DNA of 64,000 nucleotides from Desulfurococcales archaeon (GTDB taxonomy: Archaea; Thermoproteota; Thermoprotei_A; Sulfolobales; Desulfurococcaceae). The notes beneath the pieces were generated by a model. It ran no database searches, was not told where the DNA came from, and saw only the letters and a program-made list of their open reading frames with translations. Shown here one piece after another: positions 1-9,449 of this stretch. Each line of letters starts with the position of its first letter. The first letter of the stretch is position 1. Location of the stretch: positions 124,001-188,000 of the forward strand of contig JALVYU010000026.1 in assembly GCA_027022365.1 (NCBI GenBank), in the 5' to 3' direction. Position numbers and translations under genes: made by a program.

Positions 1-120
1 TCTGTTATCTATGGTAGTAGATTCACCATTGTCTATGTTCAGCACGAGTATCTCTCTCGAATCCTTGAGGCCACCGACATTATCTCCTTTCTTAAGTATC
101 AATACTATGTATCCCTTCAA
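1..120 (-). CDS. 5' end of an unidentified protein gene, cut by the window edge
   Basis: The minus strand is open for 40 codons from a TTG at 118-120 to the window edge, beginning (M)KGYIVLILKKGDN and continuing as an alternating hydrophobic and charged sequence that looks coding. An AGGTGAT ribosome site lies about 7 bases upstream of the TTG (around 126-133), which supports this start. The gene is divergent from the AGOG gene, with 76 bp between starts. I do not recognise the family. Only the N-terminal 40 residues are visible. Confidence 0.5.
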   Translation of the reverse strand, partial: MKGYIVLILKKGDNVGGLKDSREILVLNIDNGESTTIDNR

Positions 121-156
121 CTACGTATCACCTGTAGCTTGGTACTTCAATTAGTA

Positions 157-164
157 TTTTAAAC
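157..164 (+). promoter_or_regulatory. TATA-like element for the AGOG gene
   Basis: TTTTAAAC lies 33 bases before the AGOG ATG, in the AT-rich divergent spacer. This spacing suits archaeal box A with a very short leader. Inference from position and composition only. Confidence 0.35.
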
Positions 165-196
165 GGTTAATATATTATCTTGAATGATGACCAAGA

Positions 197-1099
197 ATGT
201 ACAGGATAGATATCAAAAGATGTAGAGAAATAGGTGTATTTCTTAAGTCTCTTCCCGAGATCCTTGAAATAATTGATTTGATCGAGGAACATGATAGGCA
301 GTATATAGCTCTAAGAGAACTATCAAGGAAGATCCCAGCAAATATCGCTACCAATATGGTTATAGCTAATGCGCTCATAAGTTATTTCTTGACCGGTAAA
401 GGCGAAGACTATTGGAGCGAATTCGCCAATTTCTTACTGGCCAAGAGATCATTGTTGTCGGAGAAGCTTAAATGCAGTGATCTATTAGCTCTTCATAGGG
501 AATTCCTAGGTTTCTCTAGGTTCAATAAATTATCGTTACGCAACAAGTATGCTAGGTTAGAGAAGTACTATCGCTCAAACATATGTGTTAAGATAATGGT
601 CGATCCGTTCCGGTATACCAATGATATAGCTAGGCTGGCCAGAGATTTAGCCAAGATTACTGGTTCAAGAGAAACCAGCAAGACAATAGTTTTTGCATCC
701 AAGATGTACTGGTATATCTGTAGGGCTCTCGGAAGAAAGGTTTCCGGAGATATAGGCATGCCCATTGATAGGAGGAACGCATTCATATCCCTTAGCTCGG
801 GACTCGTAAAAGGATGTAATTCCAGCATAGAAGAATGTGTCTCGGAACTAATATCTGTAAAATACTCAAAGCTACTTGTCAGAGCATGGGAGACTGTCAA
901 ACATCATTCAGGAATACCCCTTTATAGGCTCGATGCACTGACCTGGAATATAGCCCCTCATATCAGGTATGCTGAGAGCCCTACATCAGCAGTAGGCAGT
1001 TTCTGCCGATGCTTTCCTAGAATCTGTGGCAAGTATCCTGAGCAGATCAAAGCACTAATATGGGAGCTCGGCAGGCAAATACTTGGGGCCAGAACATAA
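197..1099 (+). CDS. AGOG-family 8-oxoguanine DNA glycosylase/AP lyase
   Basis: 300 residues resembling archaeal AGOG (COG4047), a helix-hairpin-helix glycosylase that removes 8-oxoguanine from DNA and can nick the abasic site. Seen: the early stretch ISYFLTGKGEDYW, then SRETSKTIVFASKM, whose Lys162 lies where AGOG carries its Schiff-base lysine, then MPIDRRNAF with Asp191 in the position of the catalytic Asp. The 29-residue spacing is close to that in characterised AGOG proteins. It is slightly longer than the usual length of about 250. The ATG at 197 follows a TATA-like element. The creatininase-like gene follows after 30 bp, probably co-transcribed. The family is fairly sure; catalytic assignment is from motif position. 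Confidence 0.78.
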   Translation: MYRIDIKRCREIGVFLKSLPEILEIIDLIEEHDRQYIALRELSRKIPANIATNMVIANALISYFLTGKGEDYWSEFANFLLAKRSLLSEKLKCSDLLALHREFLGFSRFNKLSLRNKYARLEKYYRSNICVKIMVDPFRYTNDIARLARDLAKITGSRETSKTIVFASKMYWYICRALGRKVSGDIGMPIDRRNAFISLSSGLVKGCNSSIEECVSELISVKYSKLLVRAWETVKHHSGIPLYRLDALTWNIAPHIRYAESPTSAVGSFCRCFPRICGKYPEQIKALIWELGRQILGART

Positions 1100-1129
1100 T
1101 AGTATGATGATACTATACGGTGTCCATGC

Positions 1130-1831
1130 ATGGATGCGATTGATCTGTCCTCAGCAACAATGGTTGATGAAAAACATGAATATATAGTAGTGCTGCCTCT
1201 CGGAAGCACAGAGTATCATTTTAACAAGTTACCGTTTGGCGTCGATACTTTTATCGCTGATAAGTTAGCCAAACTACTGATACACAGTATTGACGGAGAA
1301 CAGGATAAATACAAGGTGCTCCTTTTACCAGTACTTCCTTACGGTTCGTCGATAGAGTGGCTGGAATGGCCTGGAACAATATCAATAAAGCCCCAAACAT
1401 ATTACGAGCTTATATCAGATATTATCGAATCGCTGGAACAAAGACTCCGGATAAAAGGATATATCATTGTCAATGGGCACGGCGGAAACTATAGCATAGT
1501 CGAGAGATATGCACAGCGGTTTTGGAATAAGTATCATAAGCCCTTCATAGTCATCGACATATGGAGAGCAGCCGGCGATCTCGGCCTAAAATATTGTCAT
1601 GCTTGCTGTACCGAGATAAAACTCTACAACGCATTAAACGATATAGCATCTGATGATAAATGCGTCGACAATCCGATAGAACACGGGGGTCTAAGGGGAA
1701 GGTATTCGCCATTATCCGCTGGAGCTGAGGGGTATGTTGAGCCGCATGATCTAGTTGAATATCTAAAACAATTGTTCGCGAAAGCAATTGAAATCATAAC
1801 TGATTCTACGTATTCTTTAGATAATCATTAA
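1130..1831 (+). CDS. Creatininase-family amidohydrolase (divergent)
   Basis: 233 residues of the creatininase/ArfB family (COG1402), metal-dependent amidohydrolases. The N-terminal metal motif reads GSTEYHFNKLPFGVDT, keeping Glu, His and Asp of the canonical E-x-H...D pattern although the usual EQHG is altered. VNGHGGN is the hallmark glycine motif. HACCTE matches the later His...Glu pair (usually HAGxxET). In methanogens the relative ArfB deformylates a flavin/F420 precursor, but whether that holds here cannot be told. The substrate is unknown. It probably forms a transcription unit with the AGOG gene upstream. ATG 1130 is the start used; another ATG at 1126 is out of frame. Confidence 0.75.
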   Translation: MDAIDLSSATMVDEKHEYIVVLPLGSTEYHFNKLPFGVDTFIADKLAKLLIHSIDGEQDKYKVLLLPVLPYGSSIEWLEWPGTISIKPQTYYELISDIIESLEQRLRIKGYIIVNGHGGNYSIVERYAQRFWNKYHKPFIVIDIWRAAGDLGLKYCHACCTEIKLYNALNDIASDDKCVDNPIEHGGLRGRYSPLSAGAEGYVEPHDLVEYLKQLFAKAIEIITDSTYSLDNH

Positions 1832-1888
1832 TATTCTTCAAATAGAATTTTTCAATGTAATACAGTTGTTACGAGGTAATATCAGGCC

Positions 1889-3841
1889 TTGGACTCTCAC
1901 CTTGTCGAAAAAGGAATAGTGGTGGAGACAACCGTATCGATAGACCCGTTTAGACTGATGAGTAGGCGTGGCTACAAGTGGTTCGGCATAATACCTGTTA
2001 GAATAAAGAATGAGACAGTAAATCTGTGGACAACCGGTGTTATAGCTCAATGGTTCAGTAGAGGCGAGAAGGTAAAGATAATCATAAAGGATGAGCCTAA
2101 AAAGATAGGGAGCACATGGATCCTTGGTCCGCAGGATTACGTTCTCTATAGAATATATAACGGTGAAGAAGTACCTATCTGGCCTCCTTGGAGCAAGGAT
2201 TACGTTCTCGAGAGAAAAGACCCTCTCAACACCAAGAAAGTCTACGAGTACCGGATAACTGCAAGGGAAGCCGTATCCGAAGAAGATTATATGGATATCG
2301 TGAACCTCGAGCAACACCACTATGCAAGCAAAGAAGAGATCGTAGCCATATGGAGGTGCCCCAGATGCGGCGAGTACATGGAGGCAAACATACAACCCAG
2401 ATGTCCGCGGTGCAGAATACCGATGAAGCTTCAAGAAATACGTGGAAGTATACCTAGTAGCAGGTTCTTGGTCCTCGAGCTAAGATCAAGAAAGCCTTAT
2501 GAGCCAAGAATAGTTGGTTACGTAAGAGTAGATACACCAATACCATTGATGAACAGGAGGCTTCCCGACGGCAGAATACAGAAGATGATTCGTGAAAAAG
2601 TATTTCCCAAAGACTGGTTCCACCCGACCTTCTGGCCCACAGCACTCAACGAGAGAATGAACATTATTTCACGATACAAGGACCTTAGAGAGCTGTACGG
2701 GAGCCGTAGGTTAGCGAGAGCCATAGTCGGCGAAGAAGTAAGCGAGAGAGCACTCAAGATCGCGAACTCTGCCGCTGCGAGAATAGCGAGAGTAGTTGTT
2801 CATCCAGACTATAGAGGCGACGGACTCGGCATACTTGCAGTGAAAGCAGCGATTGAGTGGATTAGGGCTAGAAGAATCCCGGAGATGAAGAAGAGGAAAC
2901 ACATTGTAGAGACAATAGCGATGATGGCAAAGTACAACCCGTTTTTCGAGAAGGCAGGATTCTACTACATGTGGGACACTGGGAGCGGTAGACCAGTACT
3001 AATGTATCCCCTGACCGAGGAGGCAAGAAAATACATAGAGAGATTCCTTGAGACAGACCCATATGCCAGAAAGCACGGGGGAAAACTATACAGGCCAAGA
3101 TATAGTGGTGTAGATGTTTTAGCGGATAACATAGTATTGAGGGGGCTGGCCAAGATATATCGCAGCGTCCTGGATGTCTCGCGCTTGCCACCTAGCCTTA
3201 GAGAAGTCCTACTCGCATTCGGTGTTGAGAGGAGAATAGTTGAGAAATATGTCCTAAGAAATGTGGACATCGAGATCAAGCCACGAGAAGTAGTTGTAGT
3301 CGTAGGTGCCAGCGGGGCGGGCAAGACAACCTTGCTAAGAATGATCATAGGAGCCGCTAAACCCGAGCTTCGCACAAATGAGAATTATCGTCCAAGCCAA
3401 GGAGAAGTCAGAGTTCCGCCCAACACCAAGCTAGCATACCTCCTCCCCGGCGAGGCGGAACCCTCATTTGGTTCAGAGACATTGCTCGAACACATAACGA
3501 TGAAGGTAGGAGATCCTGCAGAAGCCGTTGAAATACTGAATATGGTCGGCCTAAGCGACGCAGTATTCTACCGTGCCAAGTTCGTTGAGCTATCAACTGG
3601 TCAGAAAGAAAGAGCTAAACTAGCGAGCCTGCTGGCTGAAAAACCTAATCTTCTCATAATCGACGAGTTCGCTGCTCATCTAGACTCTCTAACGGCTCAG
3701 AGGGTTGCTAGAAAGCTCGGTAAACTAGCTAGGCAGGCCGGGATAACCCTTATCGTTGCGACTAACAGGCCCGACATTATTGAAGCACTGAATCCAGATA
3801 AGATCATATATGTAGGGTATGGGAGGGCACAACTAGGCTGA
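1889..3841 (+). CDS. Zinc ribbon - GNAT - ABC ATPase fusion (COG2401 type)
   Basis: 650 residues in three modules: an N-terminal region with a zinc ribbon (CPRC 157-160, CPRC 172-175), a GNAT-like acetyltransferase core around 295-365 (RVVVHPDYRGDGLG is the acetyl-CoA binding loop) and a C-terminal ABC-type ATPase from about 450. The ATPase has Walker A GASGAGKTT near 473, signature LSTGQKERAKLAS near 568 and Walker B LLIIDEFAAHLD near 588. This architecture is known as COG2401 in archaea. No membrane segments are present, so it is not a transporter by itself. The biological substrate is unknown; RNA or protein acetylation is speculation. TTG 1889 follows GAGGT, which supports the start. The 198-aa ORF antisense to its 5' end is a shadow. 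Confidence 0.85.
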   Translation: MDSHLVEKGIVVETTVSIDPFRLMSRRGYKWFGIIPVRIKNETVNLWTTGVIAQWFSRGEKVKIIIKDEPKKIGSTWILGPQDYVLYRIYNGEEVPIWPPWSKDYVLERKDPLNTKKVYEYRITAREAVSEEDYMDIVNLEQHHYASKEEIVAIWRCPRCGEYMEANIQPRCPRCRIPMKLQEIRGSIPSSRFLVLELRSRKPYEPRIVGYVRVDTPIPLMNRRLPDGRIQKMIREKVFPKDWFHPTFWPTALNERMNIISRYKDLRELYGSRRLARAIVGEEVSERALKIANSAAARIARVVVHPDYRGDGLGILAVKAAIEWIRARRIPEMKKRKHIVETIAMMAKYNPFFEKAGFYYMWDTGSGRPVLMYPLTEEARKYIERFLETDPYARKHGGKLYRPRYSGVDVLADNIVLRGLAKIYRSVLDVSRLPPSLREVLLAFGVERRIVEKYVLRNVDIEIKPREVVVVVGASGAGKTTLLRMIIGAAKPELRTNENYRPSQGEVRVPPNTKLAYLLPGEAEPSFGSETLLEHITMKVGDPAEAVEILNMVGLSDAVFYRAKFVELSTGQKERAKLASLLAEKPNLLIIDEFAAHLDSLTAQRVARKLGKLARQAGITLIVATNRPDIIEALNPDKIIYVGYGRAQLG

Positions 3842-3892
3842 TAAGCAATCTATGTAACCCTGTTTTACACCCTACTATACCGGGGAGTATCC

Positions 3893-4501
3893 TTGGAGAA
3901 AATATTAGTGTTAGCCTCATCCAGTCCTCGAAGGGCTGAACTACTTAGAAAATATGTTTCGAGGCTAGTCATATTAAAGCCGAAGATAGTTGAGAAAATA
4001 TACGATGATCCCTACAAGACGGTCTTGATAAATTCACATGAGAAAGCCCTTAGCGTATTGTATGAAGCCCCTCCGAGAGCGGTGATCATTGGAGCCGATA
4101 CAATTATATATTCAAAACAATACGGTATCATAGGAAAGCCTCGGAGTATGAACGAGGCAGCCGAGATACTATTGAAACTACGGGGGAAATGGCACTCCGT
4201 AATAACCGGCGTAACTATAATTGATGTTGATACCCTAGCAACAAGCAGTTTCACCACAGAAACCAGTGTTAAGCTAAGGGATTTCACGGAACAAGAACTA
4301 CATGAGTATCTAGCAACAATGGAGCCCATGGGGAAAGCAGGCGCCTACGCGATACAGGGGATCGGTGCATTATTCGTTGAAATAATAGTTGGTGACTTCT
4401 ACAACGTTGTTGGGCTACCTCTGTCCAGGCTCTACGTAGAGCTAAGGAAGTACGGTATAGACCTTCTGAACGAGTTCCTCAAGAAAAAAGTAGTTGGCTG
4501 A
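3893..4501 (+). CDS. maf: Maf-like nucleoside triphosphate pyrophosphatase
   Basis: 202 residues, the usual Maf/YhdE length. VLASSSPRRAELL at residues 5-17 is the family signature, followed by IIGADTII and GKPRSMNEAAEILLKLRGKWHSVITGV. Maf proteins hydrolyse non-canonical or modified nucleoside triphosphates (dTTP/UTP or m7GTP) to monophosphates. Substrate class cannot be told here. TTG 3893 has GGGGAG six bases upstream. The gene sits 5 bp before the radical SAM gene and likely shares its transcript. Confidence 0.88.
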   Translation: MEKILVLASSSPRRAELLRKYVSRLVILKPKIVEKIYDDPYKTVLINSHEKALSVLYEAPPRAVIIGADTIIYSKQYGIIGKPRSMNEAAEILLKLRGKWHSVITGVTIIDVDTLATSSFTTETSVKLRDFTEQELHEYLATMEPMGKAGAYAIQGIGALFVEIIVGDFYNVVGLPLSRLYVELRKYGIDLLNEFLKKKVVG

Positions 4502-4506
4502 TAATA

Positions 4507-5631
4507 TTGTTCGAGTACTTCTACCTAAGACCCGATGCCTTAAGCGTGTGGGCTGACCCCGATGTCAGGGAGAGGCTATCATGGTACTACAGCGTTATGA
4601 AGAACGAAAAACCAGCTAAGTTCATCATAGCCCGTAGTCTAGAGATAGACCTAGACCCCTATGACCCTGAGATCACGGAGGAAGAGCTATGGAGAATACA
4701 TGAGAAATACCGGGACACCTTCAGGAAGATATGGGTGGAAATTAGAGAAGGACATGTCGAATTAGAAAAACAGGATTCTTATCCAAAACATAGTTTTCTA
4801 GACCTAAAAATATCGTTAGCCAAAAGACTCTATAGTCCCTGCCGACTATGTGCGAGAAGATGCGGAGCCGAGAGAAATATGGGTCAGAAAGGAGTATGCG
4901 GTGTTAGCGGTCACTGCATTGTACACTCGTATTTCCACCACCTAGGCGAAGAAGCCCCACTTGTCCCAAGCGGCACAATATTCTATGGAGGATGCCCCCT
5001 AAAGTGTGTTTATTGCCAGAACTGGGATATCAGCCAGGTAGGTATAGAGGATGGAGCAAAGATAACGCCGTTCAGACTGGCTGAGATACAGAAAGAGTTG
5101 AGGCTGGGTGGGGCACGTAACATCAACCATGTCGGAGGAGATCCAATACCACACATACCATTTATTCTTGAGAGCTTAAAGTACTTGGACGTGAATGTTC
5201 CACAGCTATGGAATAGCAATATGTACATGACCAGGGAAGCGCTCACTCTGATCATTGATGTTATAGACATCTGGCTCCCCGATCTAAAGTACGGTAATAA
5301 TAAATGTGCCGAGAAATACTCGCTCGTCAAGAACTACTGGGAGATTGTTACCCATAACATAAGGATAGCTCATGATAATGGCGACATGATAATAAGGCAT
5401 CTAGTACTCCCTGGCCACATTAACTGCTGTACCGAGAAAATACTGAAATGGATCGCAGAGAACACGCCGAGAGCACTAGTCAATATCATGGATCAGTATA
5501 GGCCGGAATACCTTGTTAGAAAGTATCCGGAACGATATCCAGAAATAGCGAGACGTATAAAGAAAGAGGAACTCCTCGAAGCATATAGGTTGGCCGATGA
5601 GCTAGGAATAGTTTTTAGACCGGTATCCTGA
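4507..5631 (+). CDS. Radical SAM protein of the COG1313 (PflX-like) family
   Basis: 374 residues. The radical SAM motif is CPLKCVYC (C163, C167, C170), a C-x3-C-x2-C cluster. Upstream is a second Cys set, PCRLCARRCG at 111-120 plus CG at 131-132, probably another Fe-S or zinc site. HVGGDPIPHIPFIL and WLPDLKYGN are typical of COG1313. These resemble activases of glycyl radical enzymes, but no such target is adjacent, so the substrate is unknown. TTG 4507 follows the maf stop by 5 bp, suggesting translational coupling. Confidence 0.82.
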   Translation: MFEYFYLRPDALSVWADPDVRERLSWYYSVMKNEKPAKFIIARSLEIDLDPYDPEITEEELWRIHEKYRDTFRKIWVEIREGHVELEKQDSYPKHSFLDLKISLAKRLYSPCRLCARRCGAERNMGQKGVCGVSGHCIVHSYFHHLGEEAPLVPSGTIFYGGCPLKCVYCQNWDISQVGIEDGAKITPFRLAEIQKELRLGGARNINHVGGDPIPHIPFILESLKYLDVNVPQLWNSNMYMTREALTLIIDVIDIWLPDLKYGNNKCAEKYSLVKNYWEIVTHNIRIAHDNGDMIIRHLVLPGHINCCTEKILKWIAENTPRALVNIMDQYRPEYLVRKYPERYPEIARRIKKEELLEAYRLADELGIVFRPVS

Positions 5632-5645
5632 ATCCGCATAGATGT

Positions 5646-6062
5646 ATGGTGAACAACGTGTCAGCCATGGAAAATGTTAGCGAGTACTGGTTCCTAGACC
5701 ACTATAGAGTAATTGTGGCAAGGCTTGCCTCGGGAAAATATCTTTTGTCGGTGGATGTTTACAGGCGTAACTGGGTCTTTGAAGAACACGATCAAGTATG
5801 TATTAAGGACTACTGCCTCTTATATGCCGAGGTGGATCCCGGCAGATATGATCTCGCGGACAAGGGTGTCTCAAAAATAATAGTTACGGGTTTCAAATAC
5901 GATGGTCGTAAGGAGACAATAAACGTACGCTATATAATGGATCAACAACCAACATACCCCTTGATAGAAAGACTGTTCTATCAGTCATGGCGGATTATTG
6001 GTTGTGGACAACCTGTGTCCGCATGGGAAACTAGATGTCCCGAGGAGAAGAACCGGGTATAA
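5646..6062 (+). CDS. Hypothetical protein, 138 aa
   Basis: I do not recognise this protein. It is soluble, has no signal peptide, and is rich in aromatic residues and beta-type segments (YRVIVARLASGKYLLSVDVYRRNW). Four cysteines are present, two of them paired as CIKDYC. It follows the radical SAM gene by 14 bp and may belong to the same operon, but no functional link can be proved. ATG 5646 lacks a clear ribosome site; ATG 5667 is an alternative. Codon use looks like that of its neighbours. Confidence 0.6.
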   Translation: MVNNVSAMENVSEYWFLDHYRVIVARLASGKYLLSVDVYRRNWVFEEHDQVCIKDYCLLYAEVDPGRYDLADKGVSKIIVTGFKYDGRKETINVRYIMDQQPTYPLIERLFYQSWRIIGCGQPVSAWETRCPEEKNRV

Positions 6063-6138
6063 CTTATTTTAATCACACATTGTATTATTAATTAGTTCAA
6101 TCTTTACGATACGAGAAAGATAGTACTAGGTGTGAGTA

Positions 6139-8589
6139 TTGGGGTTTAAGCCGAAGATAAAGGATAAGCGTTGGAGCATTGATAAAGAGAAGCAACTTTA
6201 CGAGAAATGGATGGAGGAAAAACTCTACGAGTTCAAATTTGATCCAAAAGATAAGAGGCCAATAATAGCGGTTGATACCCCCCCGCCATACGCGAGCGGG
6301 AAATGGCATGTCGGGGGGACAGCTCATTATGCACAGATCGACATGATTGCAAGGTACTTTAGAATGAAGGGATATAACGTACTCGTGCCATTCTATGCGG
6401 ACAGAAATGGTTTACCCGTAGAGGTACAGGTCGAGAAGGCATACGGTATAAACCCGCATGAAATATCACAGACCCCTGAAGGGAGAGAGCATTTCCTAAA
6501 ACTATGCAAGGAATTTCTCGATAAGGCCGAAGACGAGATAGTTAAGGTGTGGAGGAAGATAGGTTGTAGCTTCGACTACTGGAGAAACGGCACGGATAGC
6601 CCAGAGTATAGGAGGATAACCCAGGCAACGTTCATCGAGCTATTCAATAAGGGCCTAATATACGAGGATGAAAGACCCGTCAACTGGTGTCCCCGATGCA
6701 GGACAACGCTGGCGGACGCGGAGCTAGAGCACAAGGATGTCGAGGGATACCTCTACTACATCAAGTTCAAGATAAAGGAGACTGGAGAAGAAGTAGTAGT
6801 CGCTACAACTAGGCCCGAAATGCTCCGAGCATGTAAAGCCCTCGTCTATAACCCCGAGGATGAAAGGTATAAGAGGCTTAAGGGTCTTCACGCGATAAAC
6901 CCTGCTTATGGACACGAAATGATTATCACTGAGTATCCAGAAGTAGATCCTTCATTTGGCACAGGCCTTGTAATGGTATGTAGTTATGGTGACCAGACAG
7001 ATGTCAAGATGTTCCGGGACCTCTGCCTGGAGCCAACGATAATAATCGATAAAGACGGCAGGATGAGGGATATAACGGGGCCATTGGCCGGGCTAACAGT
7101 TGAGGAGGCCAGGAAGAAGATCGTCGAGATACTCGAGGAGAAGGGAGCCTTAGTCAAGAAGGAGAAGATCAAGCACAGCATCCCCATATGTTGGCGTTGC
7201 AAGACACCCATCCAAATAATACATACTAGGGAATGGTTCCTAAAACAACTAGACTTCAAAGACCAAATAAGAAGAATAGCTGAAGAGATAAGCTTCCACC
7301 CCGAAATGCATAGGAAAAAACTTCTAGACTGGATAGACAGTGTCTCAACTGACTGGCCCATAAGCAGGGACAGATACTACGCTACAGAGGTACCATTGTG
7401 GAGATGCCGTCGCTGTGGAGCCGTACTAGTGCCGGAGCCCGGCAAATACTATAGGCCGTGGATCGATGAGCCTCCATGGGATAAGTGTCCGAGATGTGGT
7501 GCACCCAAAGAAGAGCTTGAGGGAGAGAAAAAAGTATTTGATACATGGTTTGACTCAAGCATATCGGTTCTCTACGTAACCGGGTATAGGAGGAACGAGG
7601 AGTTATTCAAAAGAGCATTCAATAACACGCTCAGGCCTCAGGGACAAGACATTATCAGGACATGGCTATACTATAGCCTCCTAAGAGTATACCAGCTCAC
7701 AGGAAAACCGGCATTTAAATGGGTAAGAATAACAGGTATGGGGCTGGACGAGAAAGGAGAAGCTATGCATAAGTCAAAGGGCAACATCATCGACCCAGAG
7801 CCCTACATAGAAAAGTATGGCGCCGACGCGTTCCGCTACTGGGCTGCAGCGGCCTCAAAGCTCGGATATGACTATAGGTTCTCCGAACAAATGCTTAGAA
7901 CGGGCCTTCTTTTCGCCACCAAGCTATGGAATATAGCCAGATTCATATCGATGTTCCCGGAGCCGGACGATATTAGCGAGGATAAACTGGAGCCTATAGA
8001 TAAGGCAACGATCGCCCTGCTGCATAGGGAGCTGAAGGAAATAGATAGAGCATACAGCGATCTAGACGTGTACGAACCAGTAACCCGGATATACCAGTAT
8101 ACATGGAACTACTTCGCCTCCAACTACATGGAACTCATTAAATCCAGGGCCTATAACCGGGATAACTCCTTCACGGAGTCAGAGCAAAAAGCCGCGTGGT
8201 ACACCCTCCACTACGTGCTGAAGACGATATTAAGAGCACTCGCACCCATAATGCCCTTCGTAACAGATGCGATCTATAGGGAACTATACGGAAAGACAGT
8301 CCACCTCGAGCACTTCCCGGACCCCGAGGATAAATGGTTAGTAACGCCAGCTGATCTAGCGGAAATACTGGTTCAGGCAAACTCGGCTATATGGAGCTAC
8401 AAGAAGAAAAACAACATTAGATTTAAGAAGGCATTGCCAGGAACACTGCTACTGCCCGAGAAAATGCGGCCACTCGAGAAAGACTTCATAAGACTTCACC
8501 ATATAACAGATTACGTGTTCTATAAGGAGAACGAGAAGCCCGAGAAAGCAATAGAGATAGGGGCAGGCATATATCTAGTCCAGTCCTAG
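6139..8589 (+). CDS. valS: Valyl-tRNA synthetase
   Basis: 816-residue class I synthetase that charges tRNA-Val. Seen: PPPYASGKWHVGG (the archaeal form of HIGH, residues 48-60), the CP1 editing-site motif VATTRPEML near 223, zinc-binding CxxC pairs (WCPRC; WRCRRC...CPRC), and MHKSKGN near 542-548 as KMSKS. The WISRDRYY-like segment is present as WPISRDRYYA. TTG 6139 is chosen because GGTGTGAG lies just upstream. Length matches archaeal ValRS. The last 15 bases overlap the convergent PHP gene. Confidence 0.95.
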   Translation: MGFKPKIKDKRWSIDKEKQLYEKWMEEKLYEFKFDPKDKRPIIAVDTPPPYASGKWHVGGTAHYAQIDMIARYFRMKGYNVLVPFYADRNGLPVEVQVEKAYGINPHEISQTPEGREHFLKLCKEFLDKAEDEIVKVWRKIGCSFDYWRNGTDSPEYRRITQATFIELFNKGLIYEDERPVNWCPRCRTTLADAELEHKDVEGYLYYIKFKIKETGEEVVVATTRPEMLRACKALVYNPEDERYKRLKGLHAINPAYGHEMIITEYPEVDPSFGTGLVMVCSYGDQTDVKMFRDLCLEPTIIIDKDGRMRDITGPLAGLTVEEARKKIVEILEEKGALVKKEKIKHSIPICWRCKTPIQIIHTREWFLKQLDFKDQIRRIAEEISFHPEMHRKKLLDWIDSVSTDWPISRDRYYATEVPLWRCRRCGAVLVPEPGKYYRPWIDEPPWDKCPRCGAPKEELEGEKKVFDTWFDSSISVLYVTGYRRNEELFKRAFNNTLRPQGQDIIRTWLYYSLLRVYQLTGKPAFKWVRITGMGLDEKGEAMHKSKGNIIDPEPYIEKYGADAFRYWAAAASKLGYDYRFSEQMLRTGLLFATKLWNIARFISMFPEPDDISEDKLEPIDKATIALLHRELKEIDRAYSDLDVYEPVTRIYQYTWNYFASNYMELIKSRAYNRDNSFTESEQKAAWYTLHYVLKTILRALAPIMPFVTDAIYRELYGKTVHLEHFPDPEDKWLVTPADLAEILVQANSAIWSYKKKNNIRFKKALPGTLLLPEKMRPLEKDFIRLHHITDYVFYKENEKPEKAIEIGAGIYLVQS

Positions 8590-9237
8590 CCTTCTCCTAA
8601 TACTCCAACCAACTCTTTTAACAAACGCCCTAAAATCAGGATATCCATAGTGGGGCTGAACACGTCCTCTTTTAACAGCTTCCAGTACATTCTCAACGCT
8701 GGGTTCATCAACATCTATCACAGTGTACGCTACACCAATATATTCGGGAATATGAGCGTCGCTAGAAGCTATGCCGGGGAGACCCAGTATTTTAGCGGCT
8801 TTTATGGCCTCTTTATTCGCGTTTGGAGGCGCTGACGCATTCCATACTTCGACCGCATCCCATCCACGAATGCTATAAAGGTTTTCGCCAACCCCATGTC
8901 TTATGATATCGAAGGGATGAGCCGGAACAACTAAGCAATTGTTTTCATGCGCCCGATCTATTAGTTCCAAAGCATTTCTAGGGGGATCAAATGCCTCGAG
9001 ACAATATACCAGTATATCGCCCAGATCTGTTCTAACCTCGTTACCTATAATTACTAGGGGCGCGTCGGGTAGTTCCTTAGCATAACGGGAACCAATAATT
9101 GCACCCTGGAAACTATTATGGTCCGTAATACTGATGATCTCGATGCCTTTATTGATTGCTTCGAGAATAATATCCTTTGGCGTACAACGGCCATCACTGT
9201 ACGTGCTATGTATGTGGAGATCCGCTTTGAGCCTCAA
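8575..9237 (-). CDS. PHP-domain metal-dependent phosphoesterase
   Basis: 220 residues of the PHP superfamily (COG0613). Metal ligands are visible in order: DLHIHSTYSDG near the N-terminus, ISITDHNSFQG, GNEV, VPAHPFDI, and SSDAH near the C-terminus. Relatives hydrolyse nucleoside 3',5'-bisphosphates or short RNA ends, but the substrate here is unknown. It is convergent with valS (15-bp overlap) and divergent from the ferredoxin gene with a 23-bp spacer. Confidence 0.85.
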   Translation of the reverse strand: MRLKADLHIHSTYSDGRCTPKDIILEAINKGIEIISITDHNSFQGAIIGSRYAKELPDAPLVIIGNEVRTDLGDILVYCLEAFDPPRNALELIDRAHENNCLVVPAHPFDIIRHGVGENLYSIRGWDAVEVWNASAPPNANKEAIKAAKILGLPGIASSDAHIPEYIGVAYTVIDVDEPSVENVLEAVKRGRVQPHYGYPDFRAFVKRVGWSIRRRLGLD

Positions 9238-9260
9238 AGCTCTATCACCGGTGGGATGTA

Positions 9261-9449
9261 TTGGTTAGTGTGATGGTTGATCGTGGTAGATGTAATATGT
9301 GTAAGCTATGCGTTGAATACTGTCCCGCACATGTATTTGTGATCATTGATGGAGAGCTCGTGGTTAAGCAGGAAAACTGTACAGAGTGCTATGCATGTAT
9401 TCCTTTATGTCCCGAAAAAGCGATCAATATAATCGATGATGATCCCTAG
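9261..9449 (+). CDS. Small 2[4Fe-4S] ferredoxin
   Basis: 62 residues with two CxxCxxCxxxC(P) motifs: CNMCKLCVEYCP and CTECYACIPLCP, so two cubane clusters. It resembles the stand-alone bacterial-type ferredoxins of 2-oxoacid metabolism, although no such oxidoreductase is adjacent, so it may be a general electron carrier. TTG 9261 is preferred because GGTGGGAT lies at proper distance; ATG 9273 is the alternative, 12 bases downstream. The last 4 bases overlap the convergent zinc-ribbon gene. Confidence 0.88.
   Translation: MVSVMVDRGRCNMCKLCVEYCPAHVFVIIDGELVVKQENCTECYACIPLCPEKAINIIDDDP

Noticed and set aside
1838-2434. 198-aa minus-strand ORF opposite the GNAT-ABC gene
   Set aside because: Fully antisense to a gene with clear domains. 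Composition (Tyr- and Cys-rich) is typical of a shadow frame and there is no ribosome site.
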